From Achatina immaculata (lineage: Eukaryota; Mollusca; Gastropoda; Stylommatophora; Achatinidae), in NCBI GenBank assembly GCA_009760885.1, contig CM019700.1, positions 4,194,062-4,258,061 of the forward strand: a stretch of DNA of 64,000 nt, read 5' to 3'. Positions 33,153 to 44,370 of this stretch are shown here, in pieces. Every line of letters starts with the position of its first letter. Position 1 is the stretch's first letter. A model generated the notes under the pieces. It searched no databases. It was not told the DNA's origin and saw only the letters and a list, made by a program, of their open reading frames with translations. Both the position numbers and the translations under genes were made by a program.

Positions 33153-33775
33153 CTTCTTCTTCTTCGTACGCACACTGGCGATGGTGCGTGTTACCTGAGT
33201 TTTGTGATGCGCCTTTTGGCTGGGTACCTCCGACTTCAGCACCTTTCCTTGCTAGGGCAGACTGTGGTCTTGCTCGGACTGCTATGAAGACAGTGGTGTA
33301 GGCTGGCCTGGCCAAAACATTTTTCAGTCTCTCGTGGCTGTACTTAAGCTCCTTCTCCACGATAGATCCAGCATGCAACGCTGGCTGGCCAGACGGCTTT
33401 GAGACAGTTCCATAGAGACACTCCGACTTTGGGATGAGGGACCCGATGAGTGCCTCAACGATATCCATTCCCCGCCAACTATAGTCTGCTGGCTCTGTTT
33501 TGTTTACATCATTCTGATAGCCATTGTTGTAAAGAGCCCATAGGCTTGTCACGCCCTGGATTCTTTGGTTTCACACCAGATTTTCCTCATCTTCGCCAGA
33601 GATCTCCATGTCCCCATCCATCCAACAACCTAACATTACATTTTACAAAAATAACAATTACAATTAGTGTTGATTATTACAGATTTCTGGGCTACAGAAG
33701 TAGGTCAGATTTTTTAAGCAAACAGATCTATGTTCCCTGTCTCACAAACACTATGTTAAGATAACTGTGTTCTTA
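33153..33775 (-). mobile_element. Family H dispersed element, near complete
   Basis: The minus strand joins both H halves seen at 4700-5090 and 6622-6925, and shows the unoccupied LINE A2 target (AGACTATAG near 33482). It ends in GCGTACGAAGAAGAAG (about 33169-33153). A 136-codon frame exists on the minus strand, but the other copies do not support it as a gene. Confidence 0.8.
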
Positions 33776-33829
33776 ACACAGTTCTTCCCTGGGGATTAGC
33801 TGTTAAGTTAAGTGTCTAGGTCTCACAGG

Positions 33830-34200
33830 CATATGTGAGATGCATTACGCAAGATATTTCTCATTTGTTTGAAAGCTGTTTTGGCCTGACATATTCTATT
33901 TTTAGCATTCAGAGGCGCATTTTCCCCTTGATATTACTTGAGTGCCCGGATGTCTAAATGTGTGCACTTGTCTCAAGGTTGCTCTTTGTACATTACATTC
34001 AGGGTGGGTTCTTCTTTCGTGTTCCTGCTTTCTTGCTATGTAGGGTAAGTCCTTTCTACTGGCTACTTTCTTGTCACTGCTACATCTAATAATTCCCGTA
34101 TCCTCTTCTCGTTTTTGTCTATTAGTTCTGTACCATCTTCATATCCTGGGTTGTTCACGCTGTAGCCTCCAATTTGAACTTCTGCAGTCTTCATAGTTTA
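33830..34200 (-). mobile_element. LINE family C fragment
   Basis: ATTTCTCATTTGTTTGAAAG and following sequence match family C at 7540-7720 in the same orientation, including a GTTGTTCACGCTGTAGCC segment. That segment has not expanded here, whereas it has at 7816-8545. Confidence 0.7.
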
Positions 34201-34247
34201 TGGATCTTTTTTTTTTCTTCTTTTCAGATATTCTTGTATATCATTTT

Positions 34248-34290
34248 CGGTGCGCGCGCGCGTGTGTGTGTGTGTGTGTGTGTGTGTGGA
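34248..34290. repeat. (GC)n(GT)n microsatellite
   Basis: Alternating purine-pyrimidine run of about 40 bp. Confidence 0.95.
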
Positions 34291-34360
34291 GAAGGGTCCA
34301 ATGTAGCCTTCATCCAACCAAAGCTGACTGCTTGCTTCCAAAACCTTGTCCCACTTCTCT

Positions 34361-34800
34361 GTTGGTACCCCTAGTAATAAGGCCCCAGCTTTGCTAATGG
34401 TCTAGGGATCGCTATAGTTCTCATGTTGGTACCCCTAGCAATAGGGCCCCAGCTTTGCTAATGAGCTAGGGATCGCTATAGTCTTCATGTTGGTACCCCT
34501 AGTAATAGGGCCCCAGCTTGACAAATGGTCTAGGGATCGCTATTATCCTCTTGTTGGTCCCCCTAGTAATAGGGCCCCAGCTTGGGTAATGGGCTAGGGA
34601 TCGTCCTCATGATGGTGGTGCTAAAGAAGCACTACAACTTTTCCTGCTCTGTTTTTTTTTTATAGTTTCACTCCAACCGTAATCCACTTCCCATCCGACA
34701 CGATGTTTGAACATCTTCATCGCTTCGGCTGTAAGGAGTGCACGGCGGCCAGTCCTAGGGGAGATAACCGCAACAATAACGTTTGTGCCCAGCAATTTCT
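34361..34800 (+). mobile_element. Family G element with internal fourfold repeat
   Basis: A G copy in which the segment from GTTGGTACCCCTAG to GGGATCGCTAT is repeated four times (starts near 34361, 34427, 34489 and 34553; 62-66 bp). The remainder continues once through the G 3' half (TCCGACACGATG near 34696). Confidence 0.8.
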
Positions 34801-34989
34801 CTCACTGAAGGTTCTACCATTTATTTGTTTTTGGTAATCTGGAAGAAAGACAAAACAACAGTGTGTCGCCCTTCACTTGACACAGTCCTTCGCCAGTTCT
34901 TCTCAGTCATCGTGATTTACTGAAGATTTTTCACTGACATCTTGCAGAAACTATTACATCTCTGGTTTGTTTTACCTCATGACCTCATC

Positions 34990-35335
34990 TGTTTCTCTCT
35001 CTCTCTCTCTTTCTCTTTCTCTCTCCTGTTTGTGCATACTTTATATATTATATAATATTTATGTATTATATATCTATTGTATAAATAGGTGTAGGTATAT
35101 ATACGTGTTTGCATATATATGTATATGTGCACGTGTGCTGATGTATACATGTATATCGGTATGTATGTATGTGTATATATATATATATATGCATGTGTGA
35201 ATATATATGCATGTGTTTGTAGATACATATGTGTGTATGCGCACATGTCTTTATGTGTATACACGTGAATGTATGTGTAGATGTGTTTGTATACACGTGG
35301 TATGTGTGTGAATATATACATCTGTATGTATTTGC
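34990..35335. repeat. Low-complexity TC and TATG-rich tract
   Basis: A (TC)n run at 34995-35025 is followed by about 300 bp of TATA/TGTG-rich sequence. Open frames here are rich in Tyr, His, Thr and Ile and are not convincing. Confidence 0.85.
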
Positions 35336-35410
35336 TTTAAGAAAAGTATAGATGTATGTACTATCAAAGTCTAAATTAGTTTAAAGTATGGCGTGATTGT
35401 TCTATATATA

Positions 35411-36934
35411 CTCACGGAAAAAAAGTAAGTATGCAATGTTTTAAAAAGCACAATGAACGTGCTCAGGTGATGACTGAAATAAAATTTGCACACATTATGT
35501 TTGATTATCCAATAACAGATAAAATGATAACTTTCAGGCCAGTCACATGTCACAAAAAGTAAACAAAAGCTAACCTAATGTGGCTCACCACCCCAAGAAC
35601 AGAAAATCAAGGTTTTAATACCGTGTGTGTCCTCCTCGGGCAGTTATCACTGCTTGACACCGCCTTCTCATTGAAACAATGACACGTTGTATCAGTTGTT
35701 GAGACATGTTATTGCATTCTTCTTGCAACGCTTGGGCTAATTCTTGATGGTTTCCAGGACGATTGTGTCGCCTTCGCAACCTGCGGTCCAATTCATCCCA
35801 AATATGCTCGATAGGTGACAGGTCCGGTGAAACTGCTGGCCATGGCAAGACAGTAATCTGATGTTGTTGAAAGTAGTCCCTGACCACACGTGCGACATGT
35901 GGACGAGCGTTATCCTGCTGTAGTATCAGGTCTTGTCCATTAGCATCCAGAAAAGGCATTACGTGGCGTGTAATGATTTCGTCTCTATATCGTAAACCTG
36001 TAAGGTTGTCATTGAGGAAGACTAGGTTTGTTCAGCCAGCATAGGAAATTCCTCCCCAAAACATTACACTGCCTCCTCTTCTCCTATCCACCTCTAGCAC
36101 ACAGTTATTCGCAAAGCGTTCTCCTCTTTACCTGTACACTAAAGCACGCCCATCATGGCCTTGCAGACAGAATCTGGACTCATCAGTGAACAGGATCCGT
36201 CTCCATTGATGATAAGGCCATGCCACATGGTGCCTGGCCCAGTTCAAGCGGGTTTGTCTGTGGCGAACTGTCAGTACTGGTCTAACTGCAGGCCTATGAG
36301 GTAAGAGATTTACCTCTCTGAGTCTGTTCCTCACTGTCCTGCCCGACACACGTCTTACACCTGGAATGTTACAGGCAGTCCATGTTGCCTGGAGAAACCT
36401 GTTATGAAGGTGCATGAGGTGGATGTAGCGGTCTTGTGCAAGGGTGGTAACTCATGGTCTGCCGCTTCTATGGCGGTCAGCAACGGAACCATTTTGGTTA
36501 AAACGACTTTGAAGGCGTGATATTGTGTTTCTGTGAACATTAAAATATTCAGATACTGCTGCTACTGTTGATCCAGCAATTAACATCCCAAAAGCTATTT
36601 CTCGCTGATGTTCGTTCAATCTTGTCATGATGAAAAAAGATGTTTATGTTGGAATTCCACTACTCCTTTCTTCAACAATTACGTGAAGAGATCTCTGAGA
36701 ACAGAATTACACATTTACCCTCATTTTATCCGTGGTCAGTAACCAATCATGGATCACGCAAGTGATTTCACTGGAGCTGTGGTTATCTCCCCATGAATAG
36801 TGCCATCAACTTCGTGCAGCACGGGGAAGTAGACAACACTCAGACAAAACTTCATGCCAAATCTGATTTCATTTCACTCATGACAACGTGATTGATAAGC
36901 TTGACACCACTGCACACTTACTTTTTTCCGTGAG
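35411..36934 (-). mobile_element. Tc1-like DNA transposon, 1524 bp
   Basis: Terminal inverted repeats begin CTCACGGAAAAAA at 35411 and, reversed, at 36934, then GTAAGTRTGCA. They match over about 25 bp apart from one base of A-run length and one substitution. TA dinucleotides flank both ends, as expected for Tc1/mariner insertion. The transposase frame lies inside on the minus strand. Confidence 0.95.
35615..36628 (-). pseudogene. Tc1-like transposase, three nonsense codons
   Basis: The frame opens at 36628 (MTRLNEHQREIAFGM) and stays in register to the stop at 35617-35615, 337 codons, with no frameshift. Internal stops lie at codons 59 (36454-36452, TGA), 167 (36130-36128, TAA) and 199 (36034-36032, TGA). 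The N-terminus has helix-turn-helix paired-type regions (TVAAVSEYFNVHRNTISRLQ). The DDE catalytic domain shows FTDESRF, QQDNARPH and SPDLSPIEHIWDEL; the last D and E are 34 residues apart, the Tc1 spacing. Length is typical for Tc1 transposases. Inactive as it stands. Confidence 0.95.
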
Positions 36935-38430
36935 TATATTATACTGCTGTTCTAAAAATGTGTTAGTTTACAATGAATGTGAGAATGTAATAAAAGTTTA
37001 TTTCATGTAGTTACATAAAGCAGAATGTGGAGTGTATGGAAAGAAAGGCTTGATTAATTATTTACGTATTCATTTTTTGCTTTTCATGCACATTATGTTC
37101 AATCACAAATGCTGAATATCTGTGACTGAATGAAAGTTGTATGATGAAGGGGAAAATAGTAGACGGGCCTGCGTGCCCAATTCTTAACCCTTTGAAAATA
37201 AAGTCTGTTCGTTATTTCGTTCGTTCCCCCCCCCCTTCTCTCTCTCTCTCTCAAGGTCCCTGTAGCCTACAGGCGTAGTATATCATGTCCTTCCATAACC
37301 CTCGATCCCTTGTACATCTCAACTGGCTTGTCACTTAGTATTTCCTGTGCCAGGATGCCAGACCATCAAACATCTTCTCTCTCTCTCTCTGTCTACCTCT
37401 GTCTCTTCTACCTTCCATCTTCCCTGCTGCCATTAGATTCTCTATCCCACCTTTCCTCCAAACATGTCTCTACAAATTTGGATTGCTCTTCTCTGATCTT
37501 TGCTATAATTGTCCTTGTTTCCTGTGTCTCTTTCAGAACTCATTCCGACCTGAAATTCATTGACTGGTATATACGATGACAGCTGACATCCCTGTTTGAG
37601 CCATGTTAACCCTTTACCGCTGAGTGTGGCTAGGAGAACTTGGAAACTTGGCACGTTTTAGCAGCTCATAGCTGGTTAGTCGATCAAAATAGCTTTTCTA
37701 TCGAGACGGTTCAACACCGCTTGTCTGGTTCAGCGCTAAACGAGTTTAACGAACTTGCCTCTTGTTACAGCAGTCACGTTAAATCGAAGCCAACATTTGC
37801 AGAAGTTTTCCAACGCCGGAGAGCCGAGATAAACGCTCGCTTTCCTACACCTAAATTTATAGCGTCAGATTTCTGTCTGCCTTGAAAGTATCGGCGCAGA
37901 CGGCATTCTTTCTAAAGTGATTGTTCAAGGTGGATTGATTTCTTAAGTTGGATATGTTTTGGTAGTTATTTAGAAACAATTTTGTCACCAATTTTTTGTG
38001 GAAGTGAATATTCTGGGCTGAGATTGTGTGAGTGTGTATGTGTGCGAATGTGTGCGTGACTTGTTCGGTCTGACGGGATTTCTGAAGTTTATTACGGATT
38101 TGTGAACTATTTCGTATTACCACTTTGTTATTGACAGCTCCAGTAAGGTAAGGTAATTGTTTTTGTGTGATGTTACTTTATCATCAGTTTCTTGTCTTTT
38201 TTTTTTCTTTTTATCTTGTGCCGTTTTTTAATACGTTCTTTCACATCTTTCTTCTAAAAGCTACTGACAAAGACTTTTCACTGTTTCTTTGATTGTGTCT
38301 AATGTTAGCTTTTGTTGATAGATATGAGATGGATATCTTCCTTCCTTCCGTCATTCCTTCCTTCCTTCCTCTTTTCTTTTCATTTGTCATGTCCACGTTG
38401 TTGTTTAGTATCAATTGTTTATCTTCTCTT
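36935..38430. other. Region without recognised genes
   Basis: Contains a poly-C/(TC)n run at 37226-37253. A short frame at 37640-37885 has a protein-like composition (RLSGSALNEFNELASCY), but no family was recognised and no splice context is evident. It could be a transposon relic. Confidence 0.4.
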
Positions 38431-38439
38431 GTCTCTCAA

Positions 38440-38530
38440 CTCTGTGTCACGTGGTGGTGTCTAGTGTCACGTGGTGGTTTCTGGTGTCACGCGGTAATGT
38501 CTGGCGTCACGTGGTGGTATCTACTGGTGT
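38440..38530. repeat. 20-bp tandem array, four units
   Basis: GTGTCACGTGGTGGTNTCT units with small variations. Confidence 0.85.
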
Positions 38531-38871
38531 TTTTCAACCTACTTATTGTTTTGTATAAAATCTATCTCATAAGCGGCCAAACCTGCTTAACATAAGAGCC
38601 ACAAACGACAAACTTCTGTCGTCTGAGAGAGACGAGACTCAAACGTCTTTGTTGTCCCGTGCTCATTTTTCTACACAAATTGTAAGAAATGCACGTACGT
38701 AAAACTTATTCAATGTCTGCACCGGACTGTAAGATTACAGACTCTCCAGCACAATAATCTTTCTGTAATCCTTGCTAATCCGAAGTTTATTTAATCTCTG
38801 ACTCAGATCTATCGTTAAAATTAGCAGTATCAATTTAAAATATATTTACTCACCATGAACATTAAACTTAC

Positions 38872-39003
38872 ATTTAATCCAGTTAACTCTCAGTTTGTAA
38901 TTTATTTTTAATCCAGTTAACTCTCAGTTTGTAATTTATTTTTAATCCAGTTAACTCTCAGTTTGTAATTTATTTTTAATCCAATCAAATTTCAGTTTAT
39001 ACG
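38872..39003. repeat. 34-bp tandem array, four units
   Basis: AATCCAGTTAACTCTCAGTT recurs with an exact 34-bp period; the last unit is diverged. Confidence 0.92.
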
Positions 39004-39234
39004 TGGCAAATGACTATAAAGCTGGACAATAAAAAAATGCCTTCCATATTAGTTGTTATGTCAAATATAAGCTTAGGCAACATATTTCCGTTAGCCGCAC
39101 ACTGCATGTCAGATTGTCTCAGCTGGCCAGGGGGCCTTGGTTTGACCACTCTTGGCCTTAAAGATTATGTTATGCTTAAGGAGGGGGGGGGGCGCTGTCC
39201 CGTTAGGCAATCAGCCACCCATAACTGATATGCT

Positions 39235-39540
39235 GGCTTCAGGGCTGGCGAACCATAGCGGACCAAGACCCTATTCTACCTCTCCGTAGGTAACACCAGT
39301 AACAATTGTAACTTGGCTAACGGGGCAGGGATCGCCATATTCTCCATGGTGGTGGAGTCTGCAAAAGAAGTATTGCACGTTCCCTACTTTTTTATCTCCA
39401 ATCAGGGACTGAAAAATTAGCCGTCATAATCATCTCCCAATCCGACACTATGATGTGTCTCAACACCTTTACCGCATGGGCTGCAAAGAACAGGAGCTCG
39501 CAGTTTCAGGGAGACAGAAGAAGAAGAAGAAGAAGAAGAT
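39235..39540 (+). mobile_element. Family G element with (GAA)n tail
   Basis: Nearly complete G copy: GACCAAGACCCTATTCTACC, GGGGCAGGGATCGCC, TGGTGGAGTCTGC, TCCGACACTATGATG, then CTCGCAGTTTCAGGGAGACAG and a GAA run to 39540. No coding capacity. This copy and the one at 47240 define the 3' end of the family. Confidence 0.85.
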
Positions 39541-39809
39541 TATATTTAGTTCTTTCAAAGAAACTTAATCCATGTCTTGTTTCTTTCTCAAACACAGATT
39601 CCGTCTTTTCATTTTCCCGAACTGTCATGGCTGTATAGATCTGTACGAGTTATGTGCAGTCTTACGTAAATACATTAATATGGAAAGCAAGTGTGGCTAT
39701 ATGAAATATGTTGATCACTTTCTGTTTGGCGTGTCTCAGTTTCCGGACAAAATTCTGGATATTCAGAAGTTGAAATATATATCTTTATTTTCACGAGGCA
39801 GGATGTAAT

Positions 39810-39955
39810 TCAGGGCACTTCTTCTTCTTCTTCTTCTCTTCTTCTTCTTCTCTTCTTCTTCTTCTTCTTCTTCCGAGCCATTAAGGCTCACTGCTGCAAA
39901 GAGAGTTGGCCTCCACTCCTCCATATTCCTAATCTCCTTTCTCTACTTGGTGACA
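39810..39955 (-). mobile_element. LINE family D 3' end
   Basis: Starts with a (CTT)n run and continues with GAGCCATTAAGGCTCACTGC; the reverse complement matches the D 3' end at 41090-41140. It lies head to head with the plus-strand D copy that follows. Confidence 0.7.
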
Positions 39956-39959
39956 TCAA

Positions 39960-40530
39960 CACAATGAGGGATAATGTAGTAACTGTACTACAAGCTAAAA
40001 TACTAGGATATGCTGATAACATCGACCTGATGGAGGAAACTATACAAGAAGTCATCAATACCTACATACACCTAAGAGATGTAGTACTAAAAGTGGGCTT
40101 GACCATTAACCAAGATAAGACAGAGTATATGAAGATATCAAGAAACCAGAGGCAGAATGATCCAGATTATATAAATGTTGGAGAGATGATCATTAGGAAA
40201 GCAGAAACATACAAATATCTAGGCACAACCACAACAGAAGCAACTCAATAAGTGAGGAAATTAAAATCAGAGTACAGATAGGGAATAAAATATACTTTGT
40301 CTTGCAACACCTGTTAAAATCCAAAATCCTGTCCCAAAACACCAAAATAACAATCTACAAAACTATAATAAGACCAGCTGTCAAGTATGGATCAGAAACG
40401 TGGATTACAAGAAAGACAGACGAACAACAATTGCAGATCTCTGAGAACAAGAGCCTAAGAAGAATCTTTAGGCCGATAAAGGATACCAACAGTGGAGACT
40501 GAAGAGCTGGAAAGAACACTAAACTGAACA
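39960..40530 (+). pseudogene. LINE family D, RT C-terminal part (left of nested insertion)
   Basis: Carries motif C remnant GYADNIDLM (about 40010; the usual second Asp of the pair is replaced by Asn), then NQDKTEYM and AETYKYLGT. After a frame break near 40250 it continues with SKILSQNTKITIYKTIIRPA and YGSETW. Interrupted at 40530 by a family B fragment. Confidence 0.85.
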
Positions 40531-40848
40531 TTCATTCATTTGCATGTCCCTTGCGGAAATTTGCCTCCCTAACAGCTCTCCTGTAGGCCTCTAGGTTGTG
40601 AGCAAGATTAGATGCCGATGCGTCCATTTGCAGATCATCAGCGATGTCTTGCAGCCATCTTCGCCTTGGTCTTCTTCTGGTTCTTTTCCCCATTATGTAC
40701 CTTTCCAAGACGGTCTTCTATAGATTATGATAACGTTTAATGTATCCAAAAAATTTAAGTTTCCTCGGTTTAATCCTCTTTACTAGCCAGCCTTCTTCAA
40801 TATTAAGTTCTTGTAGTATGGAAATATTTGTTCTTTTTTGTGTCCATG
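40531..40848 (-). mobile_element. LINE family B 3' fragment nested in LINE D
   Basis: 5'-truncated B copy of about 318 bp with (GAAT)n end at 40529-40541. The host word AACTGAACA lies on both sides (40522-40530 and 40849-40857), a 9-bp target duplication. Confidence 0.92.
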
Positions 40849-41150
40849 AACTGAACAGCTTATTTAAACCCCAACGAATTATAAATGTCTTGAAACTGAA
40901 CAGACTACGCTGGCTGGGGCATGTAGAAAGAATGGAAGAGAACAGACAAACGAAAATGATGTATGCACAAGAGATGAGGGAAACAAGACCAAGGGGGTAG
41001 ACCAAGACAGAGATGGAGAGACAACATAGAAGAGGATATAAAAGAAATTGGTTTCACCAACTGGAGAGAGAAGATCAGGAATAGAGAGGAATAGAGGCGA
41101 ACTTTATCTACAGCAATGAGCCTTAATGGCTGGGAAAGCTGAAAAAGAAG
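40849..41150 (+). pseudogene. LINE family D C-terminus (right of nested insertion)
   Basis: Resumes the D reading: NRLRWLGHVERMEENRQTK, then RPRG-like and a WREKIRN-type end with frame breaks. It ends near GAAAAAGAAGAAGG at 41139-41152. Confidence 0.85.
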
Positions 41151-41324
41151 AAGGCTACATTTATTGTTACTTATTTACTTCTTACATTACTTGAAATAAT
41201 GTAATGTGCTCTGTGTCCACACTACATACTACATTAGTCATTTTTCTATCAGCGCTGTACAGTTACATTTGTCGTTATATTTTTATTTGGAAAGTTCGAA
41301 CTTTCAGATTCTTGGGGCAGTCTT

Positions 41325-41600
41325 CTCCATCTGGTGCCGCGATGGTGCAGTGGTTAGTGTACAGTCTCCTACCTATCAGAAGGGTTCTGGTTCGATTTCG
41401 CATTTGGCCTAATTTTTTTTCAGACGGACTGGCACAAGGGTCAACCCAGCCTAAAAAAAATGGGTACCTGGGGTTTCCCTTAGGAAAACAAGGCAGCAAG
41501 GACAGGTGCTGGCATCCCTACCTGCTGTAGTGGCCTAGAAATGTGAAGGCACTAACACTTCACATCCCTACGACATGCAGTGCTTCAGGACGTAGATTTT
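41325..41600 (+). mobile_element. SINE2, tRNA-derived
   Basis: A-box TGGTGCAGTGG (41343-41353) and B-box GGTTCGATTTC (41389-41399) give an RNA polymerase III promoter of tRNA type. The body follows with ACCCAGCC and ATGGGTACC. The tRNA head is not a functional tRNA gene. Confidence 0.85.
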
Positions 41601-41689
41601 AGACTACTTCTCCTTCTCGTTATCTGTCAGATCTGTAGTCATCAGTATTAAAATCTCTTTCGCTCAGAAACAGTTCTTGGCAGTTCTTT

Positions 41690-41872
41690 CACACTTGCTG
41701 GTAGATCTTTCATACCTGGCTGGTGGATCTTTGATACCTTGCCGGTAGATCTTTCAAACGTTGCTGGTAAATCTTTGATACCTTTCAGGTAGATCTTTCA
41801 GACTTTGCTGGTAGATCTTTCATACCGTGAAAATAGATCTTTCATACCTTGCTGGTAGATCTTTCATACCTA
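41690..41872. repeat. 24-bp tandem array
   Basis: About seven units containing GCTGGTAGATCTTTCATACC with several substitutions. Confidence 0.85.
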
Positions 41873-42189
41873 TGTGAATCATCATCACCCAGAGTGATAT
41901 TTAGGCAGTTGAAATAACATTACAATTACACATTTTAAAATCCAACCCATGTTTTAAAATTATAGATTATCCATTTTCAGTTTATTTGTCTGGAAATTTC
42001 TCACCAAAGTTTATTCTGACTCAGGGTAAAAAATAATTCTGGAGTGAAAGAGTTAACAAGAAAATCCTCTAAATATTCATGATAGTGTTTTCAATAATTA
42101 ATCGCACAATCAGGAAGACAACTCTTGTTGTAAATCCACGTAATAGGATGTTAGAGGGAAATAAATCGTGAATGAAAGAGACAGAAGCT

Positions 42190-43140
42190 GAATTTTTCAG
42201 TCCTGTGGTCTTGCCTGAAAATATCGGTCCTGTGGTCTTGCCTGAAAATATCGGTCCTGCGGTCTTGCTTGAAAATATCGGTCCTGTGGTCTTGCTTGAA
42301 AATATCGGTCCTGTGGTCTTGCCTGAAAATATAGGTCCTATGGTCTTGCTTGAAAATATCGGTCCTGTGGTCTTGCTTGAAAATATCGGTCCTTTGGGTT
42401 TGCCTGAAATTATCGGTCCTACGGGATTCCCTGAAAATATCAGTCCTGTGGGCTTGCCTGAAATTATGGGTTCTGTGGGCTTGCTTGAAAATATCGGTCC
42501 TGAGGGCTTGCCTGAAATTATCGATCCTGGGGGCTTGCCTGAAATTATCGGTATTGTGGGCGGATCTGAAATTATCGAACCTGTTGTCTTGCCTCAAATT
42601 ATAGGCCCTGTGGGCTTTCCTGAAAAAATTAGTCCTGCAGGTTTGCCAACAATTATTGGTCCTGTGGGCTTGTCTGAAAATATAGGTATTGTGGTCTTGC
42701 TTGAAATTATGGGTCCTGTGGGCTTGCTTGAAATTATGGGTCCTGTGGGCTTGCTTGAAATTATGGGTCCTGTGGGCTTGCTTGAAATTATGGGTCCTGT
42801 GAGCTTGCTTGAAATTATGGGTCCTGTGTTCTTGCTTGAAATTATGGGTCCTGTGGGCTTGTTTGAAAAGATCGGTCCTGTGAGCTTTCCTAAAATTATC
42901 GGTACTGTGGGCCTGTCTCAAACCATCGGTCATGTGGGCGTTTCTGAAATTATCTGTCCTATGAGTTTGTCTAAACTTATCGGTCCAGTGGGCTTGCTTG
43001 AAAATGTCGGTCCTGTGGGCTTGCCTGAAATTATCGTTCCTGTGGGCTTGCTTGAAATTATCGGTCCTGTGTGCTAGTCTGAAGTTATCGATACTGTGGG
43101 TTGATCTGAAATTATCGGACCTGTGGTCTTGTCTGAAATT
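42190..43140. repeat. 27-bp tandem array, left block (about 35 units)
   Basis: Units contain GTGGGCTTGCCTGAAATTATC and GGTCCT. The period of 27 leaves frames open on both strands (a 301-codon frame on + with a GPVGLLEIM repeat, a 260-codon frame on - with FKQAHRTHN). No upstream exon or splice context supports translation. The same array resumes at 45282. Confidence 0.93.
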
Positions 43141-43261
43141 ATAGGTACTGTTGTAGTGGTTTGCCTTGTAAGTAATGTTTGTAGTTATTATTATTATTAA
43201 TGAGTATGATTATGAAAATATGCTGTAAACAAAATAGTAACATCGAATTAAAAAAAAAAAG

Positions 43262-43505
43262 GTAAAGGTGATCCTGTCATGTCTTAGAGGCACATAGGGA
43301 TATGGTGTTAGTGCCCATATTTTCCTTGACCTGTCAGCACACTAGAGGGTGATATGGTCAGTATCACGCCTGGCTGCCTTTCCTTCCCCAACTCCAGAAG
43401 AAGTCGGGTACCCATTTCTACAGATGGGTGACTGGGGTGCCTCCGGCCGGAAACGAACCCCCGACCTTCGCCATGAGAGACTAGTGCACTAAACACTTCA
43501 CCCGA
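43262..43505 (-). mobile_element. SINE1, nearly complete
   Basis: The minus strand has the B-box region GGGGGTTCGTTTCC, the GCCAGGCGTGATACTGACC middle and the CTGACAGGTCAAGGAAAA body, collinear with the copy at 53854. It sits between the two blocks of the 27-bp array. Confidence 0.85.
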
Positions 43506-43509
43506 CAGA

Positions 43510-44100
43510 GAAAAGTAGTTCGAAAAAGGAAGAGAAAGGTATAAAACTTCTATGACACTAGAACAAGAGGCGGACAAAAGTAAACAGTGGAAAAAGTGAA
43601 TAGAAAAAGACGAGACTCAGTGACGCTGAGATTTAGATATTACAAAGAAAGGAAGCCAGAAAGTAGGATGGTCCAGTGATAACAAAACAGTGACTGGACG
43701 TTGACACGTGTAAACAAAATAGAAAAGACGAATAGAAAAGGCAGACACAATGAAAAGCCAGGGCACAATAAAACCCCCGACACGAAAGAGCAAGATAATT
43801 ACTTAGGTAAATAACAATTGCATAGACGAAACTGACGCAGACTGACACGCGTTATGACGCTATTGCACACGGTTTTTAAATAAAGGAATGACCAACTTGG
43901 TCAGCTGACCAATTAAATATTTAGAGGCTTGGCCTATTGGACAATTGACTTACGAGAGATAAGTCATGGGGCAGTTTGAATGACGGACAATTAGAACGCT
44001 CATGGGAACCAGTGGACATCTGAAGGGTGGAGCCAAAATACTTATTGGTTAATTCGTCAAGCTGGACTTGAAGATAAAAAGGCGAGCGGAGATGCAGGAG
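43510..44100. other. No firm feature; possible LTR-like promoter near 44060
   Basis: GATAAAAAGGCGAGCGGAG at about 44071 resembles a TATA-type promoter of an LTR, but no matching second LTR, primer-binding site or coding region was found. Confidence 0.25.
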
Positions 44101-44370
44101 AGGAACAAGAAGTACGGAAGTAGAAGAGAGAGGAGACAGAGGAGGGAGCCTGAAGACGGAAGAACAGACAATCAGAGGAACCAAGAAGTAGGGAAGTAGA
44201 AGAGGGAGGAGACAGAGGAGGGAGCCTGAAGACGGAAGAACAGACAATCAGAGGAACCAAGAAGTACGGAAGTAGAAGAGAGAGGAGACAGCCTGAAGAC
44301 GGAAGAACAGACAATCAGAGGAACCAAGAAGTAAGGAAGTAGAAGAGAGAGGAGACAGAGGAGGGAGATG
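44100..44370. repeat. Purine-rich array, 67-76 bp, about four units
   Basis: GAGGAACCAAGAAGTA recurs at 44176, 44252 and 44319, with an earlier diverged unit near 44103. One unit has lost nine bases. Confidence 0.88.

Noticed and set aside
33142..33552. 136-codon frame in family H as a protein gene
   Set aside because: Other H copies do not keep the frame and the region ends in a retroposon-like tail.
34977..35321. 114-codon minus-strand frame
   Set aside because: It is composed of TATA/TGTG low-complexity sequence with Tyr, His and Thr runs.
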